Below, piece after piece: positions 54,623 through 63,454 of a stretch of 64,000 nt of DNA (positions within the stretch are counted from its first letter, which is position 1; every line of letters starts with the position of its first letter). The stretch comes from an uncultured Gammaproteobacteria bacterium (GTDB taxonomy: Bacteria > Pseudomonadota > Gammaproteobacteria > Pseudomonadales > Azotimanducaceae): the NCBI GenBank assembly GCA_913050215.1, contig CAJXBG010000007.1, forward strand, positions 1 through 64,000, in the 5' to 3' direction. The notes under the pieces were generated by a model. The model had not been told where the DNA came from. It made no database searches and worked only from the letters and a program-made list of their open reading frames with translations. The translations under genes were made by a program, and so were the position numbers.

Positions 54623-55324
54623 TTAACACGGGTGTTCAGGATCGGCAGTATTGCACAGGCTGATTTTTCGAAGGTAGTCTGACCAGGTGGCGATTTCTGA
54701 CCGTTCAACATCAGGTTGATTAACCTTAAACGGCGTTATCCGTTTCAGGAATCTGATGATGTAGAGGAAGTCTTCACCTTTAATCACTTTAAGCATGCTC
54801 AGTTCGCCCTTCTTCAGGTGCTCGTTCTCACCGCACATGATTAACCTTAAAGACGTTGGGTAGTTGTTCTCGTACCCCGAAAAGAAATTGAAGTGCTGTA
54901 TAAAGCTGCACTTTTCTTCGGTTTTTTTAGCTTCAGAAAGCAGAATTTCGATTGGGTCGAGATCGACTAGATCACTGTGCGACTCAAATGAAAGTTTTGT
55001 TTTCCATGCAAGGTTTGTCTGCCCTTGTGGTACGAAATCAGCGAGTCTTACTGCGTCGTTATTTAACTGATAGATTTGATGCCAGCCATGCGGCGGAGCG
55101 GCACGAAGTACCTCAGTGGTTTTTCCATCGATCGCGACCGTATTTTTAGGTGAAGATTTATTTTTTTCTGTGGGCTGAAGTGCCGCTGAAGGCTCTTCTA
55201 CCGCTGAAGGCTCTTCTACCGCTGAAGGCTCTTCTACCGCTGAAGGCTCTATCTCAAACGCGGCGCAACCAGGGGAAGTAAGAATCAGTAGGCTGCATAT
55301 TATTATCCTTTCACATGAACCCAT
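54623..55324 (-). CDS. Predicted lipoprotein with PSAVEE repeats
   Basis: A 233-residue lipoprotein with a signal peptide ending in the lipobox LTSPGC (C20). The mature N-terminus repeats EPSAVE units, encoded by 18-bp repeats. The rest is a globular domain with cysteines in CSFIQHF, RLIMCGEN and the C-terminal ISLCNTADPEHPC. I do not recognise the family. An in-frame GTG lies 3 codons upstream. It overlaps the TerB-like gene's end by about 14 nt, so they may be coupled. Confidence 0.65.
   Translation of the reverse strand: MGSCERIIICSLLILTSPGCAAFEIEPSAVEEPSAVEEPSAVEEPSAALQPTEKNKSSPKNTVAIDGKTTEVLRAAPPHGWHQIYQLNNDAVRLADFVPQGQTNLAWKTKLSFESHSDLVDLDPIEILLSEAKKTEEKCSFIQHFNFFSGYENNYPTSLRLIMCGENEHLKKGELSMLKVIKGEDFLYIIRFLKRITPFKVNQPDVERSEIATWSDYLRKISLCNTADPEHPC
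55183..55250. repeat. 18-bp tandem repeats in the lipoprotein gene
   Basis: Three full copies of CCGCTGAAGGCTCTTCTA and a partial fourth (55183, 55201, 55219, 55237) are identical over the units. They encode the PSAVEE-type repeat. The identity of the copies suggests recent expansion or instability. Confidence 0.9.
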
Positions 55325-55700
55325 TAGCTTCACGTTCTAGCGCGATGAGTCTCCTGACCCAGTTTTCCATCAAATAGAGGTCTGCATCGGTTGTGTTAAA
55401 CAGGGTACACAGGGACTTGATGAGGAACTGCTCTTCAATTTCAAAGGCACCATCAGCATAGGCGAGTCGAATCAGAGATATCAGGACGGTTGCTTGGGAT
55501 CGTTTTGAATCGAAGATCGTATCGACACCATCAAGTGGCAAGTAGTGTGCCTGAAAATCAGGACTCAGATTCATTTCACGCCTCATGTCTTCCATCATCA
55601 CCTGCTCTCCGACGCTGAGTTCACCATCGGAAACCACAACATCGTGTGCAAGACAGAAAAAAACCTTCTTTTGTTCGTCAGTGAGTAATGCTAAGAACAT
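55311..55700 (-). CDS. TerB-like protein
   Basis: A 129-residue all-helical protein with the TerB fold: ACLAHDVVVSDGELSVGEQ-type acidic first half, then YADGAFEIEEQFL with matching acidic residues in the second, a pseudo-repeat of metal-binding pattern (D..DGE/GA). Members are linked to tellurite resistance but occur in many contexts. No other ter genes are nearby. It is followed by the lipoprotein gene and preceded by the HtrA protease gene with 15 nt between. Confidence 0.6.
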   Translation of the reverse strand: MFLALLTDEQKKVFFCLAHDVVVSDGELSVGEQVMMEDMRREMNLSPDFQAHYLPLDGVDTIFDSKRSQATVLISLIRLAYADGAFEIEEQFLIKSLCTLFNTTDADLYLMENWVRRLIALEREANGFM

Positions 55701-55714
55701 GGGCGTATTTTTTA

Positions 55715-56848
55715 TTAGTTGGGTTTAGTCAATATTACTTCGTAATTGTAAATTTTCTCATCTCTAATGGTTGTTACCTTAACTTCGTCTCCCGGTTTGA
55801 ATTGCTCCAGATAAGACAAGAGAGAATCTTCGTTGGTCACTGGCGCGTCATTGATCGCAATAACGACATCACCCAAGTGAAGTTGACCACGATTGTCGTA
55901 TCTGAGGCCGACCATGCCTGCAGCATCTGCAGCGAGGCCATCTTGCACGGAAAACACGACGACGCCTTTAACACCCAGTCTGCGCGCTTGATAATCTTTT
56001 AGTGTTTCAATCCCGATGACTGGTCTGATTATCCTACCGTGCTCGATCAACTGAGGCACCAGTTTCGCAATGGTGTTAATGGGAATTGCAAAGCCGATAC
56101 CAGCACTTGCGCCACTTGGGCTGTAAATGGCTGTGTTAACGCCAATCAACTCACCCATTGAGTTGAGTAAAGGGCCACCCGAGTTGCCCGGGTTTATCGC
56201 AGCATCGGTTTGAATCACGTCTTTTATCGTGCGGTTGTCCGTTGATTTGATCTCGCGGCCGAGTGCGCTGACAACGCCAACAGTCAAGGTTGTGTCTAGC
56301 GCAAATGGGTTTCCAATAGCTAGCACTTTCCGTCCTACCGAAAGATTGCTTGAGTCGCCCAGAACAATGGGCTGCAGTTGCTCATTGGGTGCTTTTATTC
56401 TGAGCACTGCGATATCTTTTTCAGGCGCAAACCCGACGACTTCGGCGGGATAAGGATTCCCCGACTCGAGAGTGATCGTGATTTTGTTCGCTCCATGAAT
56501 GACGTGATAATTGGTTATAATAAGCCCTGATTCATCCCACACGAATCCGGTACCACTGCCCCGAGGAATTTCCATCACGTTCAGGGAAAACCGCTGACGC
56601 CTTAACTGGGTGTTGGTGACGAATACGACTGACGGACTAACATTTTTGAAAACCTGTATATTGTTGTTTTCATCTTTTGTTAGCTGAACAGGAGATAAGC
56701 CCGTATTCGAGGTTTGAATCAATTCATCGCTTACGATGGCAGGGTTGTCAGATTCGTTTTCAACGCTGGTGGCCAGCACAGCAACTGCGATAAGGAGTAA
56801 TGCCGAGAGTGAACCAAAAACCTTAACTTTCATGATGAGTTTCTTCAT
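55715..56848 (-). CDS. HtrA/DegQ-like trypsin-type serine protease
   Basis: A 377-residue periplasmic protease anchored by an N-terminal hydrophobic segment (about 8-28). The catalytic triad is H115 (NYHV), D145 (EKDIAV) and S223 (GNSGGP). One PDZ domain follows (about 280-375), so it resembles DegS/HhoB-like single-PDZ proteins more than DegP. The start MKKLI is preferred; a TTG 14 codons upstream is weak. It sits upstream of the TerB-like gene with 15 nt between. Confidence 0.9.
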   Translation of the reverse strand: MKKLIMKVKVFGSLSALLLIAVAVLATSVENESDNPAIVSDELIQTSNTGLSPVQLTKDENNNIQVFKNVSPSVVFVTNTQLRRQRFSLNVMEIPRGSGTGFVWDESGLIITNYHVIHGANKITITLESGNPYPAEVVGFAPEKDIAVLRIKAPNEQLQPIVLGDSSNLSVGRKVLAIGNPFALDTTLTVGVVSALGREIKSTDNRTIKDVIQTDAAINPGNSGGPLLNSMGELIGVNTAIYSPSGASAGIGFAIPINTIAKLVPQLIEHGRIIRPVIGIETLKDYQARRLGVKGVVVFSVQDGLAADAAGMVGLRYDNRGQLHLGDVVIAINDAPVTNEDSLLSYLEQFKPGDEVKVTTIRDEKIYNYEVILTKPN

Positions 56849-56989
56849 TAGAGGACAGCGCAACCCTTTTTGCTTCGAAGCCTGATTCAATATCGTGTTT
56901 TTGTTAGATCATTTCCTTGAGAAATGGTTCCTGACGATGGTCGCGACCGCTACGCTTACTGGCAAGGCGCAAACATAGCTATCAGACGC

Positions 56990-58414
56990 TTACCGCGTGG
57001 TTGGTTGCAGTTTACCTATCCCTTGCTCGCCTTCGATATACTTGTTCAGTGCATAGATATCCTCTGGACTCAAAGTGCCAACAATCTCTTTTAGTCGCAG
57101 GGTATCTTTGATGTACTGATATCTCGCGCTCGCATACTGGAATTGCGCCAAATATAAACGTTGCTGGGCTAGCAGCACATCGACAATATTTCGTGTGCCG
57201 ACTTCATAACCGGTTTGGGTGGCATCCAACGCGCTCTGACTAGAGTCGATGCCCTTCTGTCTTGCTTTGACTCTGGCAACGTCCGTATTCAATGCGCTGT
57301 AAAGGCTGCGGGTATTTTCAACGACGGTTCTTTGAGTTAAATCGAAGTTCCTTTGTGCCTGCTCTAGCTGGTAACCCGCCTGGCGGGTCTGTGACTTTGT
57401 CAGCCCACCAGAGTAGATGGGCACATTCAATTGAAGCTCCATCGCTCGGATGTCTGTTGCAGAACCAAAAAAACCACCGCCGCCAGATCGGCTTTCTGCG
57501 TAATAGGCCTGTGCATCAACGGTGGGCATGTGACCACTGCGCGCAATCTGGATTTGCTTCCTAGCCGAGTTGACGGCTTCTCTTGCGGCAATCAGCGAAA
57601 AGTTCTGTTGCAACGCGGCGTTAACCCATGCTTCTTCGTCTCTTGGCTCCGGATATTCCACGGGGAAGTCGGCGCTAAGACTTTCGATTTGGCTGAATGA
57701 CTGACCCGTAAGTCGGAGTAAGGACTCGAATGATATAGTTTGGGCGCCTTCGGCTTCGATAACGCTTACAGTAGATGTATCGAAGGCTGCGGTAGACTCA
57801 AGCACATCAGTAATCGCCACCAAACCCACGTCGAACCGTTGCTGAACCTGTTCAAGTTGGCGTTGAACCGCATCTCTTTCCGCAATGGATGCGCCATATC
57901 GGTCTTGAGCTTCTAAGATATTTAGATAACTTTCGGCTACACGGTAAATGAGTTGCTGTTGTTCAGCGGTGAACTGAGCCTTTGCCTGAGCTTCTATGTT
58001 TTTCGATTGTTGTAATAAAAACCATCTGTCGAGGCGAAAAACAGGCTGGTTGATCACGACTTGCCACGAATTGTCGTTGTAAGCTTGGTCGTTTAGTTTT
58101 GTTCTTCGCTTGTTGTCAGAGGCCGCCCCGCCGACGACAACCCTTGGTAGCAAGCCGGCTTTGGCTTGGCTTTTAATCTCCCGTTGCGCTAGGTATCCAG
58201 CTTTGGCCGCTGCCAACTGTGGATCGTTGTTTACGGAAAGATCATATATCTCTGCAAGATTTGCTGCGGAGGAGGGCAATGCAAAAAAGATCGCGACTGT
58301 CGATATAAGTCCCAAGAGGGCTTTTTTTTGGACCCAGTGGGCTGCATCGAAGAAAAACGGTCGGTTTAACGCACTTTGCTTGTGAGCAGGGCGCTTAAAA
58401 ACGGCTTGAATCAT
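56990..58414 (-). CDS. TolC-family outer-membrane efflux protein
   Basis: A 474-residue TolC/OEP with two repeats of helix-strand-helix that build the trimeric channel. The N-terminus has an unusually long basic stretch before the signal core LLGLISTVAIFFALPSSA. The mature region begins LAEIYDLSVNNDPQLAAAKA. AAGGA is 6 nt before the ATG. Standalone, with no inner-membrane pump beside it, so it probably serves several systems as in E. coli TolC. Confidence 0.92.
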   Translation of the reverse strand: MIQAVFKRPAHKQSALNRPFFFDAAHWVQKKALLGLISTVAIFFALPSSAANLAEIYDLSVNNDPQLAAAKAGYLAQREIKSQAKAGLLPRVVVGGAASDNKRRTKLNDQAYNDNSWQVVINQPVFRLDRWFLLQQSKNIEAQAKAQFTAEQQQLIYRVAESYLNILEAQDRYGASIAERDAVQRQLEQVQQRFDVGLVAITDVLESTAAFDTSTVSVIEAEGAQTISFESLLRLTGQSFSQIESLSADFPVEYPEPRDEEAWVNAALQQNFSLIAAREAVNSARKQIQIARSGHMPTVDAQAYYAESRSGGGGFFGSATDIRAMELQLNVPIYSGGLTKSQTRQAGYQLEQAQRNFDLTQRTVVENTRSLYSALNTDVARVKARQKGIDSSQSALDATQTGYEVGTRNIVDVLLAQQRLYLAQFQYASARYQYIKDTLRLKEIVGTLSPEDIYALNKYIEGEQGIGKLQPTTR

Positions 58415-58608
58415 AGTGGGTCCTTACAACAAATACTTCAATTCCAAGGCTGCGTAGCATACGGGCGGATTAATCGTTACGCCAGTAGAGTGGGATGATT
58501 TGTAAGTATTTTGCGCCTGATTGCAGCGATTAGCTAAAAATGGGGCTCAGTATTCTATATTTTACGCGGTTTTATACGGCGAAAACACCCGCAGGGTTCA
58601 AACTAGTG

Positions 58609-60009
58609 CTAACAGTGAATTTGCGGTGGTGGAAATTGTGCGACATGTTCTGAAATTAATGACTCAATTGCCTTCCCCAAGGCCAGACAGTGATCTTCCC
58701 GGAATGGTCTAGCAAGAATCTGGAGACCAATGGGTAAGCCGCTTTCGTCGGTTCCGCAGCGCAGAACAAGTCCTGGCCACCCGGTCAGGTTAAATGCAGA
58801 GGTATAGCTGTAGTCCATCATATTTTCTGTCTCTCCATGCGGTATCGCTGTATGCGCATTTACCGGACAGATCAGGACGTCGTGATGCTCAAAATATCCG
58901 AGCATTGAACTTCGATAATTGTCCCAGAGATTGATTACCATCGCGGCATCCTGATAGTTTTGCTGCTCGGGTTTCGGCACCAAATCAGCGATTTGCGGTG
59001 AATATTCTTGGGTTCTGCAATCGTCCAGCAGCATCTGTAAGGTTTCTCCACCATCTGCTCCAAAAAGAGAAGAGTAGATAAGAGACGCCATTTCGATACC
59101 GGGTGGTGTCGCCTCGTCTACCTTGAATCCATTTGCTTTGAGAAGAGAAATTGCATTCAAGATTGCATCTTGGATAGGTAGTGCGGGTGTCGCGATACCA
59201 TTATCAGTGTGAAACCCGATGCGCAGAGTAGTGACGTCAATGTCATCTGAGGATCGCTCCGTTGCATCGACAGTATGTGGATCCATGAGATCAGGTCCCT
59301 GAATAATCGTCATCAGAAAATCGAGATCATCGACGCATCTCGCCAGCGGGCCGACTTGGCTCAGCGGTGCGATGAGTCCGGACGAGGGTAGTGCATTACC
59401 CGTGCAGGGTACTCTGCCAGTCGTTGGTTTGAGACCAGAGATGCCACAAAAGTGGGCAGGTAAACGAATACTTCCACCGGTATCAGTGCCCATATCGAAA
59501 GGAATGGCGTTTGCAGCGATCAGTGCTGCAGCGCCACCGCTGCTGCCTCCTGGTGTCATCTCCAGGTTGTAGGGGTTGTTGGTTCTGCCGTAGACGAGGT
59601 TGTCGGTCTGGAACGACAAAGTAAATTCCGGGGTATTTGTCTTGCCGAGCAATATCGCGCCAGCATCCCGTAGCCGTGCAACGCTGGTCGCGTCCCGCCC
59701 CGGGCGAAATGTCTCTCGTCCTTTGGTCCCCCAGGTTGTCACCATGTCTTTGGTATCAAGACTATCTTTAATCGTCATCGGAATACCGTGCAATGGACCA
59801 TGAACAATACCTTCCTTCAGGTCACTGTCCGCTTTGGCCGCCAGTTTCAGCGCGATTTCGGTATTGATTGATACCACAGCGTTTAACGAAGAATTCACCT
59901 TTTCTATTCGGTCAAGAAAGCCTTGAACGAGTTTAACGGAGGTGATTTCATTGCGGCGGACAGCTTCTGTCATCTCGCGAAGATTTCTATCGAGTATGTC
60001 TTCCATCAC
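58609..60009 (-). CDS. Amidase-signature family hydrolase
   Basis: A 466-residue enzyme with a Ser-cisSer-Lys triad: the lysine in TIKDSLDTKD, then GGSSGGAAAL with the cis-serine and GTDTGGSIRLP with the nucleophile. It hydrolyses amides, but the substrate is not clear and it is not GatA, which would be adjacent to gatB/gatC. Starts at GTG followed directly by ATG. It is 29 nt downstream of ileS. A separate decayed amidase fragment exists at 9.7 kb. Confidence 0.85.
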   Translation of the reverse strand: MMEDILDRNLREMTEAVRRNEITSVKLVQGFLDRIEKVNSSLNAVVSINTEIALKLAAKADSDLKEGIVHGPLHGIPMTIKDSLDTKDMVTTWGTKGRETFRPGRDATSVARLRDAGAILLGKTNTPEFTLSFQTDNLVYGRTNNPYNLEMTPGGSSGGAAALIAANAIPFDMGTDTGGSIRLPAHFCGISGLKPTTGRVPCTGNALPSSGLIAPLSQVGPLARCVDDLDFLMTIIQGPDLMDPHTVDATERSSDDIDVTTLRIGFHTDNGIATPALPIQDAILNAISLLKANGFKVDEATPPGIEMASLIYSSLFGADGGETLQMLLDDCRTQEYSPQIADLVPKPEQQNYQDAAMVINLWDNYRSSMLGYFEHHDVLICPVNAHTAIPHGETENMMDYSYTSAFNLTGWPGLVLRCGTDESGLPIGLQILARPFREDHCLALGKAIESLISEHVAQFPPPQIHC

Positions 60010-60038
60010 TGTGGTTACCTTTTGTCATTTCGGCATAA

Positions 60039-63000
60039 TCACGCTTTGTTGATCTCGAATGATACGGAATGTTCATCAATTTCAAAACCAAGCGGCTGCG
60101 ATTCCGCCACCAGGTTAATTTCGAGGGCGAGTGTTTCGCGCTTGATATACTCAAGGTGAGTCACTATCGCCGGTGCTAGTCCTGTAGAAGCTGACATGGT
60201 CATGTTGATTCGATCCACAACATTAAGACCGATATCCTTGCGTGACTTCTGAATGCGGTTGACAACCTCTCTTGCCAGTCCCTCCGCGATCAGTGCATCG
60301 TTGAGTTCGCAACTCATGTCGATTGATACGAATCGATCTGACACGGCATTTGTGCCCTCTATCGCCTCACGGAAGATCAGAATGTCATCCAGTTGGAAGG
60401 TTTCATCACCCAGCGTAATTGCTCCCTTAGCTTGGAAGTCATCAATTGATGCAGTATCAAGCCCCTCAATCAGGCCTTTGTATTCTTTGAAATTTTTACC
60501 CAATCGTTTGCCAAGTACCGGGGAATTGGGTTTAGCATAAAGTTTGATGTAATCGGCTTCCGAGGTTGAATATTCCACTGTTTTGACGTTGAGTTCTCCC
60601 TGAAGATAATTCTCCAGACGGGAGATTTCTTCCAGTAACCCCTGATCAGTATGTAAGACAGTAAGCTTCGCCAAGGGGAACTTGGTTTTGACTTTCTCCT
60701 GATTACGCTTTTGACGCCCCATCAGAATAATGTGTTGCATCCGTGTGACGGCTTGTTCGAGAACCGGCTGGATGAGTTCACTTTTAGCTTCGGGATATGC
60801 ACACAGGTGTACTGACGCTGTCTCTGCACCGTTGAATTGTTTTAACTTCTGAAAGATCGTCTCTGACAGAAACGGGGTAAAGGGGGCCATTGCAAGTGTG
60901 AACTCGTAGACAGCTGAGTACAGTGTTCGATAGGCAGCGGTCTTATCTGCGGTCAGGTCTTCAGACCAGAATCTGGCCCGGTTCAAGCGGATGTACCAAT
61001 TGGTCAGGTCCTCGATGAATTCGAAAAGCGCCGGCACCACATTGTAGAGCTTATAACCCTCCATCTCATTTGCGATGTTGGTTTTCAGAGATTGCAGTCT
61101 GGAGAGAATCCATTGATCCATGATGTTGTCTGAACCGGTCTTCGTATCATCAATCGTCCAGTTATCGATTTCTGCGTAGGTGTTAAGGAAACGATAGGCG
61201 TTAAGCCAGGGTAATAGGACCCGGCGGACCATGTCTTTCACGCCCGTATCGGAAAAACGCTGTTCCTCTGCGCGGACCAGACCAGAGTTGATCAAATAGA
61301 GACGCAGTGCATCGGCACCGTAAGTTTCCATCAGGTCATCCGGTGGTGTGTAGTTACGCAGTCGCTTGGACATCTTCTTGCCATCTTCGGCCATCACAAT
61401 GCCGTTAACGATGACATTCTTAAAAGGATGGGTGTCGAAAAGCGCGGTACCCAAAACGATCAATGTATAAAACCAGCCTCGCGTCTGATCAAGTCCTTCG
61501 GCAATAAACTCCGCAGGAAAGCCTTGTTCGAACATGGTCTCGTTTTCAAAAGGATAGTGAAGTTGTGCGTAGGGCATCGATCCTGACTCGAACCAGCAAT
61601 CCAGCACCTCTTCAATTCGACGATATACGCCTTCTTCTCCATCGAGAGAGAAGTGCAGTTCGTCGACGTTCTCGCGATGAAGATCATCGATACGAACGCC
61701 GGTGTAAGATTCAAGCTCATCAATAGAACCCATGCAAAGCTGCGCGCCGGTTACGTCGTTAATCCAAATGGGCAGCGGAGTTCCCCAATAGCGATTCCTA
61801 GAGATTGCCCAATCAACAGCACCCTCAAGCCATTTTCCCATGCGTCCGCCTTGGATGTGTCCCGGAACCCAATTGATTTCCTGGTTGGACTTTTGCAGCG
61901 CAGATCGCATGCTTTCAACCTTCACGTACCAAGAATCGACGGTACGATAGATAATTGGCGTGTCGGATCTCGGGCAGAAGGGGTAGCTGTGAACGATGAC
62001 ATCTTGCCGATAGAGCGCCTGTGTATCTTTAAGCATCTTGATGATGTGTTTGTCCGCGTCTTTTACGTGCATGCCAGCAAAATCGCTGACTTCCGCCGTA
62101 AACTGCCCACTCATATCTATCGGGCAAACCATTGCGGTGATGCCAGCCGCTTTTAAAACTCTAAAATCGTCTTCACCAAATGCGGGCGCCTGGTGAACAA
62201 CGCCAGTGCCGCTATCGGTTGAAACGTAATCGTCTGAGACGATCTGAAATGCGCCCTCATCTGCAGCGTCGGCAAAGTAGGGGAAAAGTGGTTCGTAGGT
62301 TTTGCCTACAAGGGTTGATCCTTTGAGATGCTCCTTGACGACCAGATTCTTGCCTTTACCTACATCTGCCAAGCGCGCCTCAGCGAGGATGAAATCTACC
62401 CCCTGTTCCTCATCGTGAACTTTGACGTAGTCGATGTCGTCGCCCACGCAAAGTGCGAGATTTGAAGGCAGGGTCCAAGGCGTGGTTGTCCAGGCAGCGA
62501 TGTAAGTGTCGTCATCCGTCAACTTAAACAATACGGTGACCGCTGGGTCCTGAACGTCTTGATAGTTAGATCCGGCTTCAAAATTTGAAAGTACGGTGCC
62601 GAGCGCGGTCGAAAAAGGCACTACCTTTACACCTCGGTAGACAAGATCTTTTTCCCAGAGTTGTTTTAGCACCCACCAGACAGACTCCATAAACCAAGGG
62701 TCCATCGTTTTATAATCGTGCTCGAAATCAACCCAACGTCCGATGCGGGTAATGGTTTTTTCCCACTCCGAGGTATATCGTTGAACGATGGCGCGGCACT
62801 CATCGTTGTAGCCCTTGACGCCGAATTTTTCTACCGCCTCCTGTGAAGACATGCCGAGGGATTTGTCGATTTCGTGCTCTATCGGCAGACCGTGGCAATC
62901 CCAGCCAAATCGACGCTGAACATATCGCCCCTTCATGGTGAAGTATCGGGGCACCGCGTCTTTCAGAATCGACCCGACGAGATGTCCATGGTGCGGTAAC

Positions 63001-63164
63001 CCTGTTGCAAAGGGAGGGCCGTCATAAAAGATGTAGGGCTCCGAGTTTGCTGTTTGCTCGAGCGAACGCTGAAAAATCTGCTTGGTTTTCCAGAGGTCGA
63101 GTATTTCATGCTCCTGTTCTACGAAGGAGAATGCCGCTGGATTAGCGCTAGTTTCTTCTGACAC
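60039..63164 (-). CDS. ileS: Isoleucyl-tRNA synthetase, type 2 (eukaryote-like)
   Basis: A 1041-residue class I synthetase. The HIGH motif is HHGH (58-61) after GPPFATGLP, and the KMSKS motif is KMSKR (597-601). The long spacing, FGWDCHGLPIEHEIDK and the absence of a C-terminal zinc finger place it in the type 2 group rather than the ~940-residue type 1 enzyme of E. coli. Type 2 enzymes are generally less sensitive to mupirocin. GTG start with AGGGTG about 7 nt upstream. The prs-side terminator lies in the 290-bp gap upstream. Confidence 0.95.
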   Translation of the reverse strand: MSEETSANPAAFSFVEQEHEILDLWKTKQIFQRSLEQTANSEPYIFYDGPPFATGLPHHGHLVGSILKDAVPRYFTMKGRYVQRRFGWDCHGLPIEHEIDKSLGMSSQEAVEKFGVKGYNDECRAIVQRYTSEWEKTITRIGRWVDFEHDYKTMDPWFMESVWWVLKQLWEKDLVYRGVKVVPFSTALGTVLSNFEAGSNYQDVQDPAVTVLFKLTDDDTYIAAWTTTPWTLPSNLALCVGDDIDYVKVHDEEQGVDFILAEARLADVGKGKNLVVKEHLKGSTLVGKTYEPLFPYFADAADEGAFQIVSDDYVSTDSGTGVVHQAPAFGEDDFRVLKAAGITAMVCPIDMSGQFTAEVSDFAGMHVKDADKHIIKMLKDTQALYRQDVIVHSYPFCPRSDTPIIYRTVDSWYVKVESMRSALQKSNQEINWVPGHIQGGRMGKWLEGAVDWAISRNRYWGTPLPIWINDVTGAQLCMGSIDELESYTGVRIDDLHRENVDELHFSLDGEEGVYRRIEEVLDCWFESGSMPYAQLHYPFENETMFEQGFPAEFIAEGLDQTRGWFYTLIVLGTALFDTHPFKNVIVNGIVMAEDGKKMSKRLRNYTPPDDLMETYGADALRLYLINSGLVRAEEQRFSDTGVKDMVRRVLLPWLNAYRFLNTYAEIDNWTIDDTKTGSDNIMDQWILSRLQSLKTNIANEMEGYKLYNVVPALFEFIEDLTNWYIRLNRARFWSEDLTADKTAAYRTLYSAVYEFTLAMAPFTPFLSETIFQKLKQFNGAETASVHLCAYPEAKSELIQPVLEQAVTRMQHIILMGRQKRNQEKVKTKFPLAKLTVLHTDQGLLEEISRLENYLQGELNVKTVEYSTSEADYIKLYAKPNSPVLGKRLGKNFKEYKGLIEGLDTASIDDFQAKGAITLGDETFQLDDILIFREAIEGTNAVSDRFVSIDMSCELNDALIAEGLAREVVNRIQKSRKDIGLNVVDRINMTMSASTGLAPAIVTHLEYIKRETLALEINLVAESQPLGFEIDEHSVSFEINKA

Positions 63165-63236
63165 GTTGTTTCACCCTGATGTTCTGATTATCTTTCATGT
63201 ATGTTTGGTCTTTGAGTGGGTTGTCTAAGATTAATC

Positions 63237-63265
63237 AAAAAAAAACCCGCCTCTTGGCGGGTTTT
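63237..63265 (-). terminator. Rho-independent terminator (minus strand) after the prs-like gene
   Basis: A 10-bp stem AAAACCCGCC/GGCGGGTTTT with a TCTT loop is followed on the minus strand by a run of nine T residues (63245-63237). It should terminate the upstream phosphoribosyl-diphosphate synthase gene, 73 nt before the ileS start. Confidence 0.85.
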
Positions 63266-63454
63266 GATTGCTTTTATCGAGCATCAACCCACCATTCAAT
63301 TATGAATAATGCTAATTATGCTGAAGCGGAACTCTCGATTGAGTGTTTTGTTGAAAGCTCTCATAACCATTAGTCGTCGTGCTGAAATTCGATTAGATAA
63401 AAGTAGGATTATGCAAACCCACCCAGTTGTCAAGGTAAAGACGGGAAACTGCGT

